A program made the position numbers and the translations under genes. A stretch of 38,176 nucleotides of DNA from Thermoanaerobaculia bacterium (GTDB lineage Bacteria; Acidobacteriota; Thermoanaerobaculia; Gp7-AA8). Position 1 is the first letter of the stretch. Every line of letters begins with the position of its first letter. Of the stretch, positions 23,557 to 31,986 are shown piece by piece. The notes under the pieces were generated by a model. It ran no database searches. It saw nothing but the letters and a program-made list of their open reading frames with translations, and had not been told where the DNA came from. The stretch is from assembly GCA_017883265.1 (NCBI GenBank), contig JADGNX010000005.1:1-38176 (forward strand), written 5' to 3'.

Positions 23557-23913
23557 TCAGTCCTTCCCCAACGCACGACGGCACTGGCCGAGGAGAAAAT
23601 CGCAGTTCCATTCACGGTAGAAACCGGGGGCAATCGAATAGATTCTGGTGAGCAGGGACGAGGCCTCCACCCACCGGCGCATCTTCATGTCCGTTCGCGC
23701 CAGAAAATACATCGACTTGATCGTCTCCGGCGAGGGCTCTCCTCGCGCGACGATGGCCTCGAACCGCTGCGACGCCGTGTTGTAGTCGTGCTGTGTGAAG
23801 CTGCAGAGAGCCTGGGTGTAGGCGTCGCCGCTGGAACAGGACGCCGCCGCTCGCGCCGGATGCGTTACTGTGAGCAGCACGAGGATGCCGGCGACGGTCA
23901 AAGAATGCTTCAC
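23557..23913 (-). CDS. Small exported TPR-like protein
   Basis: The 118-residue product has a signal peptide (1-23, cleavage near ARAA) and a short helical repeat region resembling two TPR units (YTQALCSFTQHDYNTASQRF; KSMYFLARTDMKMRRWVEAS). Four cysteines (SCSSGD, ALCSF, WNCDF, GQCRR) could form disulphides in the periplasm. It is upstream of the sigma-54 activator on the same strand, separated by the heptamer hairpin, and divergent from the DUF2520 gene by 17 bp. I cannot assign a function. Confidence 0.65.
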   Translation of the reverse strand: MKHSLTVAGILVLLTVTHPARAAASCSSGDAYTQALCSFTQHDYNTASQRFEAIVARGEPSPETIKSMYFLARTDMKMRRWVEASSLLTRIYSIAPGFYREWNCDFLLGQCRRALGKD

Positions 23914-23930
23914 CGCCTCAGAATAGAACG

Positions 23931-24788
23931 ATGCGCCTTGGAATCATAGGAGGTGGACGCGCCGCCTGGGCCTTCGGCTCCGCCTGGCGGGCAGCCGGCC
24001 TTCCACTCTCCGGGATTGCGCTGCGGGCCGGCTCTGCCAGCCCTGCGGCCCGTCTTCTATCGCTCGATGTGATGACCGTGGCGGAGGTCGCCAGTACTTC
24101 CGATGTCGTGCTCGTTGCAGTCAGCGACCGGGCCATCCCGGCGATCGCCGCTGAAGTCTCAGGCGCAGCGGCGGCGGTATTCCACTGCAGCGGATCACTC
24201 CCCGGCGCGGTCTTCGGCGATCGTTCGAATGCTTTCTCGCTCCATCCCTTCCGGGCCCTACCCGCCGTCGGCGAGCCGGTGACGCTCCGCGACACGCTCA
24301 TGGTCTATGAGGGACCGGACGACGCCGTCCACGATGCCCTCCGCGTCGTCGAGATCTGTGGCGGGATATTCGGGCGGATACCGGCGGAGCAGAAAGCGCG
24401 CTACCACGCCGCCGCCGTTTTCGCCGCCAACCATGTAGCCGCCATGCTTCAGATGTCCGAAGAGATTCTCCAGAGCGTCGCTCTTGACATCCCGGCTGCA
24501 GACACACCCACCCTGACCATCCTCCGTCGGGCCATCGTCGATCTGGCCGCCTCGGCTTCCTCAAACTGGCTGCATCAGCGAGGAGCAGCCTCCTTTACCG
24601 GTCCCGCCGCGCGGGGCGAGCGCCAGGTCGTGGCCGGACACCTGGCTGCCCTGGCCGGCGTTCCTCATCTCCAGCGGATCTATCGCCAACTGGCGGCGGA
24701 AATCCTTGGAAGGACCGCCGGAGCCGGAGCCCTGGATGGCGACGATGCTCTCGAAAAGTGGCTTTCCGACAATAGTTTCCTTCCTTGA
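23931..24788 (+). CDS. Rossmann-like DUF2520 NAD(P)-binding protein
   Basis: The 285-residue protein opens with a dinucleotide-binding motif, GIIGGGRAAWAFG (4-16). This is followed by VVLVAVSDRAIPAIA and FHCSGSLPG, characteristic of the Rossmann-like plus DUF2520 family related to ketopantoate and F420-dependent reductases. The C-terminal half (about 140-280) is helical (YHAAAVFAANHVAAML). Members are often found next to pantothenate genes, but none is present here. Substrate unknown. A sigma-70-type promoter for the following GTPase gene overlaps its last codons. Confidence 0.8.
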   Translation: MRLGIIGGGRAAWAFGSAWRAAGLPLSGIALRAGSASPAARLLSLDVMTVAEVASTSDVVLVAVSDRAIPAIAAEVSGAAAAVFHCSGSLPGAVFGDRSNAFSLHPFRALPAVGEPVTLRDTLMVYEGPDDAVHDALRVVEICGGIFGRIPAEQKARYHAAAVFAANHVAAMLQMSEEILQSVALDIPAADTPTLTILRRAIVDLAASASSNWLHQRGAASFTGPAARGERQVVAGHLAALAGVPHLQRIYRQLAAEILGRTAGAGALDGDDALEKWLSDNSFLP

Positions 24789-24814
24789 CCCCTTCGAAAA
24801 CCGGGTGCTACGAT
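24785..24814 (+). promoter_or_regulatory. Candidate sigma-70 promoter of the GTPase gene
   Basis: TTGACC (24785-24790) and TACGAT (24809-24814) are 18 bp apart, overlapping the stop of the DUF2520 gene and ending 38 bp before the GTPase ATG. Confidence 0.4.
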
Positions 24815-24852
24815 CGCTGTCCGCTCCGGCGGAATCCGCGGGGCTCGATCCG

Positions 24853-26235
24853 ATGGTCTTCTTTAACTACGCGACGATGCAGATGGCGGCGAAGATCGTT
24901 TACTACGGTCCAGGCCTCTGCGGAAAGACCACCAACCTTCACTGGATCTACGGCAAGACCTCCCCGCAGAGCCGTGGCGAGATGGTCAGCCTCGAGACCG
25001 AGACCGACCGGACCCTCTTTTTCGATCTGCTGCCGATCGACGTCGGAGTGATCGGCGGTTTCAAGACGCGGCTCCAGCTGTACACCATTCCCGGACAGGT
25101 CTTTTACAACACGACGCGAAAGCTGGTGCTCAAGGGAGTCGACGGCATTGTCTTTGTGGCCGATTCTCAGACCCCCATGCTCGATGCGAACGTCGAGAGC
25201 ATCAAGAATCTGCGCGAGAACCTCGCGGAGATCGGCCTGAACCTCGACGACATCCCGACGGTGATTCAGCTCAACAAACGCGACCTGCCGAACATCCTGG
25301 ACAAGAACACGATCCTGAGCGCCCTCGATCCTCAGGGTATTTACGAGCACACCGAGGCATCCGCGGTCGGAGGGATGGGCGTCTTCGAGACGTTGAAGCT
25401 GATCTCCAAACTGACCTTGCGCACCCTCCGCCGGAGGATGACCGGAGACGATGCGCGGTCGCCCACCGCTCGCAGGCCGCCAGAGAACTCGTTCCGCGCC
25501 CGCGTCCCGGAGCCACTGCGACCGCCGCAGCCGGTGGAGTTTTACGACCCCAATGCACCCGATGCCTCCGACGAAGAGCTCGGCGCGGCGATGACGATCC
25601 TCGAGCCGCCTCCGCCTCCGATGCCCGATCGTCCGTTCAAGGAGAGCTCGGAGCTCGAGGCCGTGAGGATTGAAGCGCCGGCCTCCATCGCAACGGTCGA
25701 CGCCCCGGCCGTGACGCCCGAGCCGGCTTCGGCGACCATCCCCGATTCCACGGCGGAGGACGTGATCTTCGACGCCGCGATCCTCGAGGATGTGCCGATT
25801 CCTTCCGCGGAGCTGCCGCATGACGCCGCGCCTGCTGCGATGCTCAAGGCTCCCGAACAGGAGATCGATTTCGGCCGGGCGGATAAGGCTCCGCGGACCG
25901 AAGAGCCGCAGGTGAAGCGTGTGAAGGTCCGCAACTCGGTCGACGTGATGGCAGAGCTCGAGGCGTTGCGGAAGAGAGCGACCCAGACGCCGCCGAAGGT
26001 GCGCCGCGAGACGCCGGCTCCCACCCCTGTCCAGACCCCCGGCAAGAGCATCGAGAGGAGCCTGTCGCTGGCGGCCGGCACGGACTGGCTCGGCAGGAGC
26101 CGGATCGCTCGTGTTACGCTATCGCTGGAAGACGAGAACTCCGGCGTCCTTCATCGATACGAACAGACCATCGATCTCGATGACGCCGACGGCGCGCAAT
26201 CGATCCTGCTGAATCTCAAGATCGACGCGCAATGA
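24853..26235 (+). CDS. MglA-like small GTPase with long C-terminal extension
   Basis: Residues 1-190 of 460 form a complete MglA-type GTPase. The P-loop is GPGLCGKTT (19-27), the switch II motif YTIPGQ (77-82) lacks the Ras Asp as in MglA, G4 is NKRD (141-144) and G5 is EASA (168-171). MglA controls polarity and motility together with MglB GAPs. Canonical MglA ends near 195 residues; here about 210 proline/alanine/glutamate-rich, probably disordered residues follow, then a compact beta-rich end (about 400-460, SRIARVTLSLEDENSGVLHR). The ATG at 24853 matches the family N-terminus (FFNYATMQMAAKIVYYG). The lytic transglycosylase gene follows within 35 bp; no mglB is seen. Confidence 0.9.
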   Translation: MVFFNYATMQMAAKIVYYGPGLCGKTTNLHWIYGKTSPQSRGEMVSLETETDRTLFFDLLPIDVGVIGGFKTRLQLYTIPGQVFYNTTRKLVLKGVDGIVFVADSQTPMLDANVESIKNLRENLAEIGLNLDDIPTVIQLNKRDLPNILDKNTILSALDPQGIYEHTEASAVGGMGVFETLKLISKLTLRTLRRRMTGDDARSPTARRPPENSFRARVPEPLRPPQPVEFYDPNAPDASDEELGAAMTILEPPPPPMPDRPFKESSELEAVRIEAPASIATVDAPAVTPEPASATIPDSTAEDVIFDAAILEDVPIPSAELPHDAAPAAMLKAPEQEIDFGRADKAPRTEEPQVKRVKVRNSVDVMAELEALRKRATQTPPKVRRETPAPTPVQTPGKSIERSLSLAAGTDWLGRSRIARVTLSLEDENSGVLHRYEQTIDLDDADGAQSILLNLKIDAQ

Positions 26236-26270
26236 GCCGCACGTTCGCGGCGACCGGGTGGGAGGGCGCG

Positions 26271-27650
26271 ATGAACAGAACGGTTTCCGTACTGATGCTT
26301 CTGGCCCTCGGCTCGGTCTCCTGCGCCACGGCGCCTCCCCCTCACTCCGTTCCCTCGAATTCCTCCCAGCTCTCCGCCAGCACCTCGTCGAGCGCCACCG
26401 ACGCAGCCCGCTATCGAGCGGCACTGGAAGAGGCGTATGCGCAGATCGAGGCCCGATCCCAGGGCTCGGCCTCCTTGCCGCTCGTCGATGTCGACGCCGG
26501 ACTCTCGATGGAGATCCCGGATCACAAAGCGATCCGCGGCGCGCTGAGCTATTTTTCCACAGACCTGCACGAGAGCATTCAGACTTCGTTGGACCGCTCC
26601 AGAAAGTACAAGAGGATGATCGACTCGGTTCTCGCGGAGTACAAGCTTCCAAAGGGCCTGGCCTACCTGCCGGTCATCGAAAGCGCCTACCTGGAGACGC
26701 TGACCTCGCGCGCCGGTGCCCACGGCGTCTGGCAATTCATGCCCGATACCGCGCGGGAGTATGGCTTGCGGGTCGACTGGTGGGTCGATGAGCGCGCCGA
26801 CTTCGACAAAGCGACCCGGGCCGCCGCAGCCTACCTGCGCGATCTCTATGGACAATTCCACGACTGGCCTTTGACTCTGGCGGCCTACAACGCCGGACCC
26901 GGCCGGATCCGCCGGGCCCTCGACGAGAACGGCGCGACGGATTTCTGGCAGTTGCTCGAGGCCGGTGCGATTCCCAAGGAAACCCGCGGCTACGTGCCGA
27001 CCTTTTTTGCCACGCTCATGATCGCCAACGATCCGGCTGCCTACGGCTTCCAGCTCTCCGAGCCCGCGCATTCCGGCGAGGAAGAACGCCGCGTGGAGAT
27101 CGAGGGCCCGGTCTCCCTTCGTTATGTCGCCGAAGCCGGCAACATCGACGAGACACTGCTGCGCCGGCTGAACCCATCCCTCAGGCGCGGCATGGTTCCA
27201 CCCGGCCGTTGCGCGATCCGCGTACCGGCGCAGGCAGCATCGACCGTGGCGCAACGGGCCACCACCCTGCGCAGCGAAGACGCCCGAATCGCTCTGACCG
27301 CCTTCACCGTCCGGCCGGGCGACAGCCTCGCGGACCTGGCCGACGCCATCGGAACATCGACCGAGGTGCTCTCGCAGATGAATTCGCTGCGGGGTGGCGG
27401 CATTCACGAAGGCCAGACCATCTATCTTCCGGTGCGCGAACGAGAGCTCGCGTCGCTCCTCAATGACGAGGACGACGATTCGTACTACGCAGTGACGAAG
27501 GGCGACACAATCTATTCGATCGCCCGTAATCACGGCCTTTCGGTGGAAGAGCTTGTCGATCTGAACCAGCTCGATGCCGGACAGAAGCTCCGCATCGGCC
27601 AGAAACTTCGCACCACGGCACGCATGCCTCTGGCCGCCGGCGGCATGTAA
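26271..27650 (+). CDS. MltD-like membrane-bound lytic transglycosylase with two LysM domains
   Basis: The enzyme of 459 residues cleaves the MurNAc-GlcNAc bond of peptidoglycan, forming 1,6-anhydro-MurNAc. The signal sequence ends at LGSVSC (C18), probably lipidated although the lipobox is weak. The SLT domain (about 115-235) has catalytic E137 in LPVIESAY, GVWQFMPDTA, and AYNAGPGRI (205-213). Two LysM domains follow at 344-387 (VRPGDSLADLADAIG) and 405-448 (VTKGDTIYSIARNHG). The start at 26271 is chosen for the signal peptide and the GGGAGGGC just upstream; an in-frame ATG at 26232 overlaps the GTPase stop. Co-transcription with the MglA-like GTPase suggests a cell-pole or cell-wall link. 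Confidence 0.9.
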   Translation: MNRTVSVLMLLALGSVSCATAPPPHSVPSNSSQLSASTSSSATDAARYRAALEEAYAQIEARSQGSASLPLVDVDAGLSMEIPDHKAIRGALSYFSTDLHESIQTSLDRSRKYKRMIDSVLAEYKLPKGLAYLPVIESAYLETLTSRAGAHGVWQFMPDTAREYGLRVDWWVDERADFDKATRAAAAYLRDLYGQFHDWPLTLAAYNAGPGRIRRALDENGATDFWQLLEAGAIPKETRGYVPTFFATLMIANDPAAYGFQLSEPAHSGEEERRVEIEGPVSLRYVAEAGNIDETLLRRLNPSLRRGMVPPGRCAIRVPAQAASTVAQRATTLRSEDARIALTAFTVRPGDSLADLADAIGTSTEVLSQMNSLRGGGIHEGQTIYLPVRERELASLLNDEDDDSYYAVTKGDTIYSIARNHGLSVEELVDLNQLDAGQKLRIGQKLRTTARMPLAAGGM

Positions 27651-27655
27651 CGGAG

Positions 27656-29059
27656 TTACAGGAACATCTTCATCGGATTCAGGATCCCGGTCGGATCGAA
27701 CTGCTCCTTGATCCGCTTCATCAAGCCGATCTCGACCGCTCCCTGCGTGATGGGGAGATACTCCTTCTGCACGTAGCCGATTCCGTGCTCGCCTGAAACC
27801 TGCCCGCCGAGCGAGGCCGTGTGCTGGAAGATCTCGGTGATTGCTTTCGGCAGCGCCACCCGCCAGGCCTCGTCATCGACGGTCTTGATGATGTTGCAGT
27901 GGATGTTGCCGTCGCCGGCGTGGCCGTAACAGATGACCAGCAGACCGTAGCGCGCAGCGATCTCCTTGACGCCTCGGATCAGCTCCGGGATCCTGTCGCG
28001 AGGAACGACGGTGTCCTCCTCCTTGTAGATGTTGATGCTCTTGACGGCCTCTCCGATCGAGCGCCGCAGCGACCAGATCTCGCGCATCCTCGGCTCATCC
28101 TGGGCCAGAAACACATCGTCCGCGCCCGACTCCATGCAGGCTTCGGCCATCATCATCGCTTCGGCGTCGACGCGCTCTTCGGTGAACCCGTCGGCCTCCA
28201 GAAGAAGATGCGCCGCAGCATCGGGATGCGGCCACTCCTTACCCAGCTGCTTGATCGCGCACTGCGCCGCATCGCGCTCGATGAGCTCGCAGGCGCTCGG
28301 CTGTACACCCTTCGAAAATGCGGCGGTCACTGCGATCGCCGCTTTGTCCAGCGAGTCGAACGGCGCCAGGAGAACCTTGCGGAACGGCGGCCAGGGAAGC
28401 AGCTTGAAGAAGATCTTCGTGGTGATGGCCAGCGTCCCCTCGGAGCCGACCAGAAGCTGTGTGAGGTTGTAGCCGCTGACATCCTTGTAGAGCTTGCCGC
28501 CCGTTTTGATCAGCGAGCCGTCCGCGAGGACGGCCTCCAGTCCCATCACGAAGTCCTTGGTCACGCCATATTTGACCGCGCGCGGTCCGCCGGCGTTCTC
28601 GGCGACGTTGCCGCCGAGGGTGCATGAGCCGCGCGAAGCCGGGTCAGGCGGGTAGTAGAGACCGACCTTCTCGACCTCCTCCTGAAAAACCTGCGTGATC
28701 ACCCCCGGCTCGACGACTCCCATCAGATTGCTGCGATCGATCTCCACGATGGCATTCATCCGATGGCATGAGAGGAGGATGCCTCCCAGCACCGGAAGGG
28801 CGCCCCCCGAAAGGCCGGTGCCGCCGGCACGGGCAGTCACCGGGACGTGATGCTCGAAGGCGATGCGCATGATGGCCTGCACCTGCTCGGCCGTTCGCGG
28901 CAGCACCGCCACCTCGGGCATGAACACGAGATCCTCGGTGTAATCGGATGCGAACGGCGTCAGCGTCTCCTCGTCGGTCACCACGCCGTCCGGGCCGAGC
29001 ACATCGGTCAACTTCTTCAAAACCCCATCTGTGACTCGGTTGAATTCCATGCCCGGCAT
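27656..29059 (-). CDS. FAD-linked oxidase, glycolate oxidase GlcD / D-lactate dehydrogenase type
   Basis: A 467-residue flavoprotein of the FAD-binding type 4 (VAO) family. The FAD-binding half contains ARAGGTGLSGGALP, the phosphate-binding TLGGNVAENAGGPRAVKYG, and GSEGTLAITT. The C-terminal half has the metal-site region YGHAGDGNIHCNI and ends in the typical GILNPMKMF. Such enzymes oxidise glycolate, D-lactate or other 2-hydroxy acids, passing electrons to quinone or an FeS partner. GlcE and GlcF are not adjacent, so the stand-alone D-lactate/2-hydroxyglutarate type is possible. ATG at 29050 is an alternative start, three codons in. Confidence 0.9.
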   Translation of the reverse strand: MPGMEFNRVTDGVLKKLTDVLGPDGVVTDEETLTPFASDYTEDLVFMPEVAVLPRTAEQVQAIMRIAFEHHVPVTARAGGTGLSGGALPVLGGILLSCHRMNAIVEIDRSNLMGVVEPGVITQVFQEEVEKVGLYYPPDPASRGSCTLGGNVAENAGGPRAVKYGVTKDFVMGLEAVLADGSLIKTGGKLYKDVSGYNLTQLLVGSEGTLAITTKIFFKLLPWPPFRKVLLAPFDSLDKAAIAVTAAFSKGVQPSACELIERDAAQCAIKQLGKEWPHPDAAAHLLLEADGFTEERVDAEAMMMAEACMESGADDVFLAQDEPRMREIWSLRRSIGEAVKSINIYKEEDTVVPRDRIPELIRGVKEIAARYGLLVICYGHAGDGNIHCNIIKTVDDEAWRVALPKAITEIFQHTASLGGQVSGEHGIGYVQKEYLPITQGAVEIGLMKRIKEQFDPTGILNPMKMFL

Positions 29060-29089
29060 TGTAGAGGGAAGTACTCGTAGAATGACGAC

Positions 29090-29845
29090 GTGCCGAGGGA
29101 TGCGCGGGGCGTCGATCTCGAATTTGCGCTGCCACCACGCCGCGTGATCTCGCTCGTGCCTTCGTTGACCGAGACGCTGTTCGATCTCGGCGCCGGAGGA
29201 GCGGTCGTCGGCATCACCGACTACTGCATCTTTCCACCGGACTTAACGGCCACCCGCGTCGGCGGCACGAAGAATCCCGATCTCGCTGCCATCCGCGCGC
29301 TGAAGCCGGACCTCGTCCATCTCAACGTCGAAGAGAATCTCAAACGCCATGCCGATGAGATCGCGGCGTTCGCGCCGATCTTCGTAACTGAGCCGAAGAG
29401 CGTGGCCGACGTCGACGCGCTATTCGGCACGCTCGGCATGATTCACGGCGTGCCCGATGCCGCCCGACGGCTGCAGACGAAGCTGAAAGAGGCCGAAGCG
29501 GGATTTGCCGGACGACAGCCGTTCACCTTCGCCTGTCCCATCTGGAAGGATCCCTGGATGTGGTGCGGCGGCGACACCTATGTCTCGTCGCTCATCGAGG
29601 CTGCCGGCGGCGTCAACCTCCTGGCGGAGGCATCGCGATATCCGAAGCGCGAGCTAATCGACGTGATCAGCCTGAGCCCTGAAGTCATCTTCCTGCCGGA
29701 CGAGCCGTATCTCTTCACGCAAGCCGATGCCGCAGCGCTGCGCGATCAGTCAACCGCTCGCGTCGTGGGACCCTTTCCCGGACACCTCGTCACCTGGCAC
29801 GGCTCCCGGACGATCGCCGGGCTCGAGTTTCTGGCGAGCGCTTGA
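29090..29845 (+). CDS. BtuF-like helical-backbone metal-receptor protein, no signal peptide
   Basis: The 251-residue protein resembles vitamin B12/siderophore periplasmic binding proteins: RVISLVPSLTETLFDLGAGG at 18-37, GITDYCIFPP, PDLVHLNVEEN, and an EAAGGVNLL motif late. It starts with GTG and the first 17 residues are polar, so it lacks an export signal, unlike BtuF. No ABC permease or ATPase is adjacent. Cytoplasmic members of this group are known but uncharacterised. It is divergent from the FAD oxidase gene with only 30 bp between. Fold assignment is good; ligand and role are unknown. Confidence 0.75.
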   Translation: MPRDARGVDLEFALPPRRVISLVPSLTETLFDLGAGGAVVGITDYCIFPPDLTATRVGGTKNPDLAAIRALKPDLVHLNVEENLKRHADEIAAFAPIFVTEPKSVADVDALFGTLGMIHGVPDAARRLQTKLKEAEAGFAGRQPFTFACPIWKDPWMWCGGDTYVSSLIEAAGGVNLLAEASRYPKRELIDVISLSPEVIFLPDEPYLFTQADAAALRDQSTARVVGPFPGHLVTWHGSRTIAGLEFLASA

Positions 29846-29946
29846 CAACGTGCGACGATATCGACAGCGGTGGAGCGGAGACATCTCCGTAGCCCAGTGC
29901 GGCCGAGACGAGGCCGATCGATCTGAAGGTATGGAGTGGGTTGTAC

Positions 29947-29975
29947 TTGTCTGTACAAAGTACTTGACAGATAAT
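29947..29975 (+). promoter_or_regulatory. Candidate sigma-70 promoter of the ankyrin lipoprotein gene
   Basis: TTGTCT (29947-29952) and GATAAT (29970-29975) are 17 bp apart. The region also contains GTACTTG as a direct repeat (29943-29949 and 29960-29966) and a near-palindrome GTACTTGT / ACAAAGTAC, which could be an operator over the promoter. The coding start is 72 bp downstream. Confidence 0.5.
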
Positions 29976-30046
29976 GGCTCGGCACCCAGATTGATCACAT
30001 CAGTGACGGTTGACCTTTTGCGCACCGGCTGACTGAACGGAGGCCA

Positions 30047-30613
30047 ATGCGACTCTTCGCGCTTCTTGCCGGTGCCCTTCTTCTCGCGGGCTGCTTCGCG
30101 GAGCCGCGAGACACTCCTCCGCTCGTCGTCGCCGCGCGTGATGGGAACGCAGCGGCGGTGCACGAGATCGTCAAGAGCGGCGCCGACCCGAACGCCGAAT
30201 ACGGGGGTCTCAACTGGACACCGCTCATGCACGCGATTGACAAGAATCAGATCGGCTCGGTGGAGGCGCTTCTCGATTCCGGCGCGGACGTCAACCGGAC
30301 GGGCGAATACGAAACGGAGCCGAGGACGAAACAACGAGGTGTTACTCCGTTGATGATGGCCGCGGGTTACGGCTATACGCCCATCGTTGAACTGTTGCTG
30401 CGACGCGGCGCCGATCCGGCGCGAGCCGATGGTGACGGGAATCGCGCTCTCGATTATGCGCTAACTGGCACACTCTATCGAATCACATTATTTGAGTGTC
30501 AGGACAGTACGGTTCGTGCGCTGATCGCGGCTCACGCTCCGTTGGGCATCAGTAGTGACTCCCGCCGGTGGGCGAGTATCAAGCGGTGCAATGCTCTCGC
30601 TCTGTTGCGATGA
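30047..30613 (+). CDS. Ankyrin-repeat lipoprotein
   Basis: The 188-residue protein has a classical lipoprotein signal, MRLFALLAGALLLAGC (C16). Three to four ankyrin repeats follow (about 24-145), with the consensus features WTPLMHAIDKNQ, SVEALLDSGADVN, VTPLMMAAGYGY, and IVELLLRRGADPARADGDG. Ankyrin lipoproteins mediate protein contacts in the periplasm or at the outer membrane. CGGAGG lies 4 bases before the ATG. The gene appears to be single, with its own promoter, and has no obvious partner. Confidence 0.88.
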   Translation: MRLFALLAGALLLAGCFAEPRDTPPLVVAARDGNAAAVHEIVKSGADPNAEYGGLNWTPLMHAIDKNQIGSVEALLDSGADVNRTGEYETEPRTKQRGVTPLMMAAGYGYTPIVELLLRRGADPARADGDGNRALDYALTGTLYRITLFECQDSTVRALIAAHAPLGISSDSRRWASIKRCNALALLR

Positions 30614-30679
30614 CAGCATTTTGCCGCGATGACGCGCTCCCTGTGCGCGACAAGACCACTGCTCACCACCACACAACGT

Positions 30680-30895
30680 CTATTTCGGCGGCAGCTGGTC
30701 GGGATCGTTGTCGGCGAGGTCGCCTTTCAGACCGGGAGCGGGGCGTGGCGAGTTCTGGCCGCTGTGCTCCTCGTGCGCCTCTCCCTTGTAGCCGAGGGTC
30801 TCGCTGCCTTTGATGACGCGGATGCGCTCGACCTCGCTCTCGACTGCCCCTTTGGCGTCGCCGCCGGTGTCGTTGTCCGTGACCTTCTGGGTCAT
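30680..30895 (-). CDS. Small hydrophilic protein downstream of korB
   Basis: The 71-residue product is rich in Asp, Glu, Gly and Lys, with a region VERIRVIKGSETLGYKGEAH and a proline-rich tail, and has no hydrophobic segment. GGAGG sits 5 bases before the ATG, which is why this start is preferred to the one at 30916. It begins 26 bp after the korB stop on the same strand, so it is probably the third gene of that operon. I do not recognise the family; composition suggests disorder. Confidence 0.55.
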   Translation of the reverse strand: MTQKVTDNDTGGDAKGAVESEVERIRVIKGSETLGYKGEAHEEHSGQNSPRPAPGLKGDLADNDPDQLPPK

Positions 30896-30921
30896 CGCGA
30901 CCTCCGTTTGTCGCACTCGTA

Positions 30922-31974
30922 CTACATCAGCTCCTGCATGATCGCGTCCAGCGCTTCGCGCGACGGCTTGGTAACGTCCGCAGTCAGGCTGTACAGGGGC
31001 TGGTCGACGACGTTCAGCAGCTCGGTGAAGCTCTTCTTTTCCGGCGTGAGGAAGATGAGGCCGGTCAGCATCTGCCCGGCCTGGGTTGCCTCGTGGAGGC
31101 GCGAGATGGCCTGGATGGTGTTGGTGGGGTCGTAGTCTTCCTCGAGCTTCCTGAGGAGCACCGTCGAGCCGTCATGCATCGTCACTTCCCGGACCGTGCC
31201 GGGCTCGTAGTCCACCTCGATCTGCTCATAGGACGGCACGAAACCGATCTGGTGGAGGAGCTCCTGATGTTCTTTGGAGTAGGTGTAGCCCTTGGTCGAC
31301 CCCTCATGATTGTTGAAGGTGACGCAGGGCGAGATCACGTCGATGACCGCCGTACCGCTGTGGGCGATGGAGGCCTTGAGAATATTGACCATCTGCTTGG
31401 GGTCGCCTGCGAAACCGCGGGCCACGAATCCGCAACCGAGCTCCACGGCCAGGGCGCAGAGGTCCATCGGCGGCAGATCGTTCACAACGCCGCTCTTGAG
31501 CTTCGACCCCTCGTCCGCGGTCGCTGAGAACTGCCCTTTGGTCAACCCGTACACCCCGTTGTTCTCGATGATGTAGATGATGGGGATGTTGCGCCGGACC
31601 ATGTGCATGAACTGCCCGAGCCCGATCGAGGCAGTGTCTCCATCGCCGGAGATCCCGATGCCGATCAGCTTGTGATTCGCCAGGATGGCCCCGGTGGCAA
31701 CCGAAGGCATCCGTCCATGGACCGAGTTGAACCCGTGCGAGCGCGAGAGGAAGTAGGCCGGCGTCTTGGAAGAGCAGCCGATCCCGGAGAACTTGGCGAC
31801 GTTCTCCGCCTTGACGCTCATCTCGTAAAACGCGCGAATGATCTGGTTGGTGACGGCATCGTGGCCGCAACCGGCGCAGAGCGTCGACTTGCCGCCGCCG
31901 TAGTCGAGCGCCTTGAGGCCCAGCCGGTTTTCCTTCGGCACCTCAGTGGTCGATTTGATCGTGCTGTCCGCCAT
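30922..31974 (-). CDS. korB: 2-oxoacid:ferredoxin oxidoreductase, beta subunit (TPP-binding)
   Basis: The 350-residue protein is the thiamine-pyrophosphate subunit of a 2-oxoacid:ferredoxin oxidoreductase, most like the 2-oxoglutarate (KorAB) type. It shows LCAGCGH (32-38), GIGCSSKTP, the TPP/Mg motif GDGDTASIG (110-118) and NNGVYGLTKGQ (138-148). With KorA it converts 2-oxoglutarate and CoA to succinyl-CoA and CO2, reducing ferredoxin. AAAGGAG precedes the ATG, 12 bp after korA. The 2-oxoglutarate preference is inferred from overall similarity and the two-subunit organisation. Confidence 0.92.
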   Translation of the reverse strand: MADSTIKSTTEVPKENRLGLKALDYGGGKSTLCAGCGHDAVTNQIIRAFYEMSVKAENVAKFSGIGCSSKTPAYFLSRSHGFNSVHGRMPSVATGAILANHKLIGIGISGDGDTASIGLGQFMHMVRRNIPIIYIIENNGVYGLTKGQFSATADEGSKLKSGVVNDLPPMDLCALAVELGCGFVARGFAGDPKQMVNILKASIAHSGTAVIDVISPCVTFNNHEGSTKGYTYSKEHQELLHQIGFVPSYEQIEVDYEPGTVREVTMHDGSTVLLRKLEEDYDPTNTIQAISRLHEATQAGQMLTGLIFLTPEKKSFTELLNVVDQPLYSLTADVTKPSREALDAIMQELM

Positions 31975-31986
31975 CGTGCTTCTCCT

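Noticed and set aside
23421-23633. N-terminal extension of the sigma-54 activator up to 23633
   Set aside because: The extra 71 codons are made by the CCAGAAA hairpin and overlap the end of the preceding gene; the family-like N-terminus begins at 23420.
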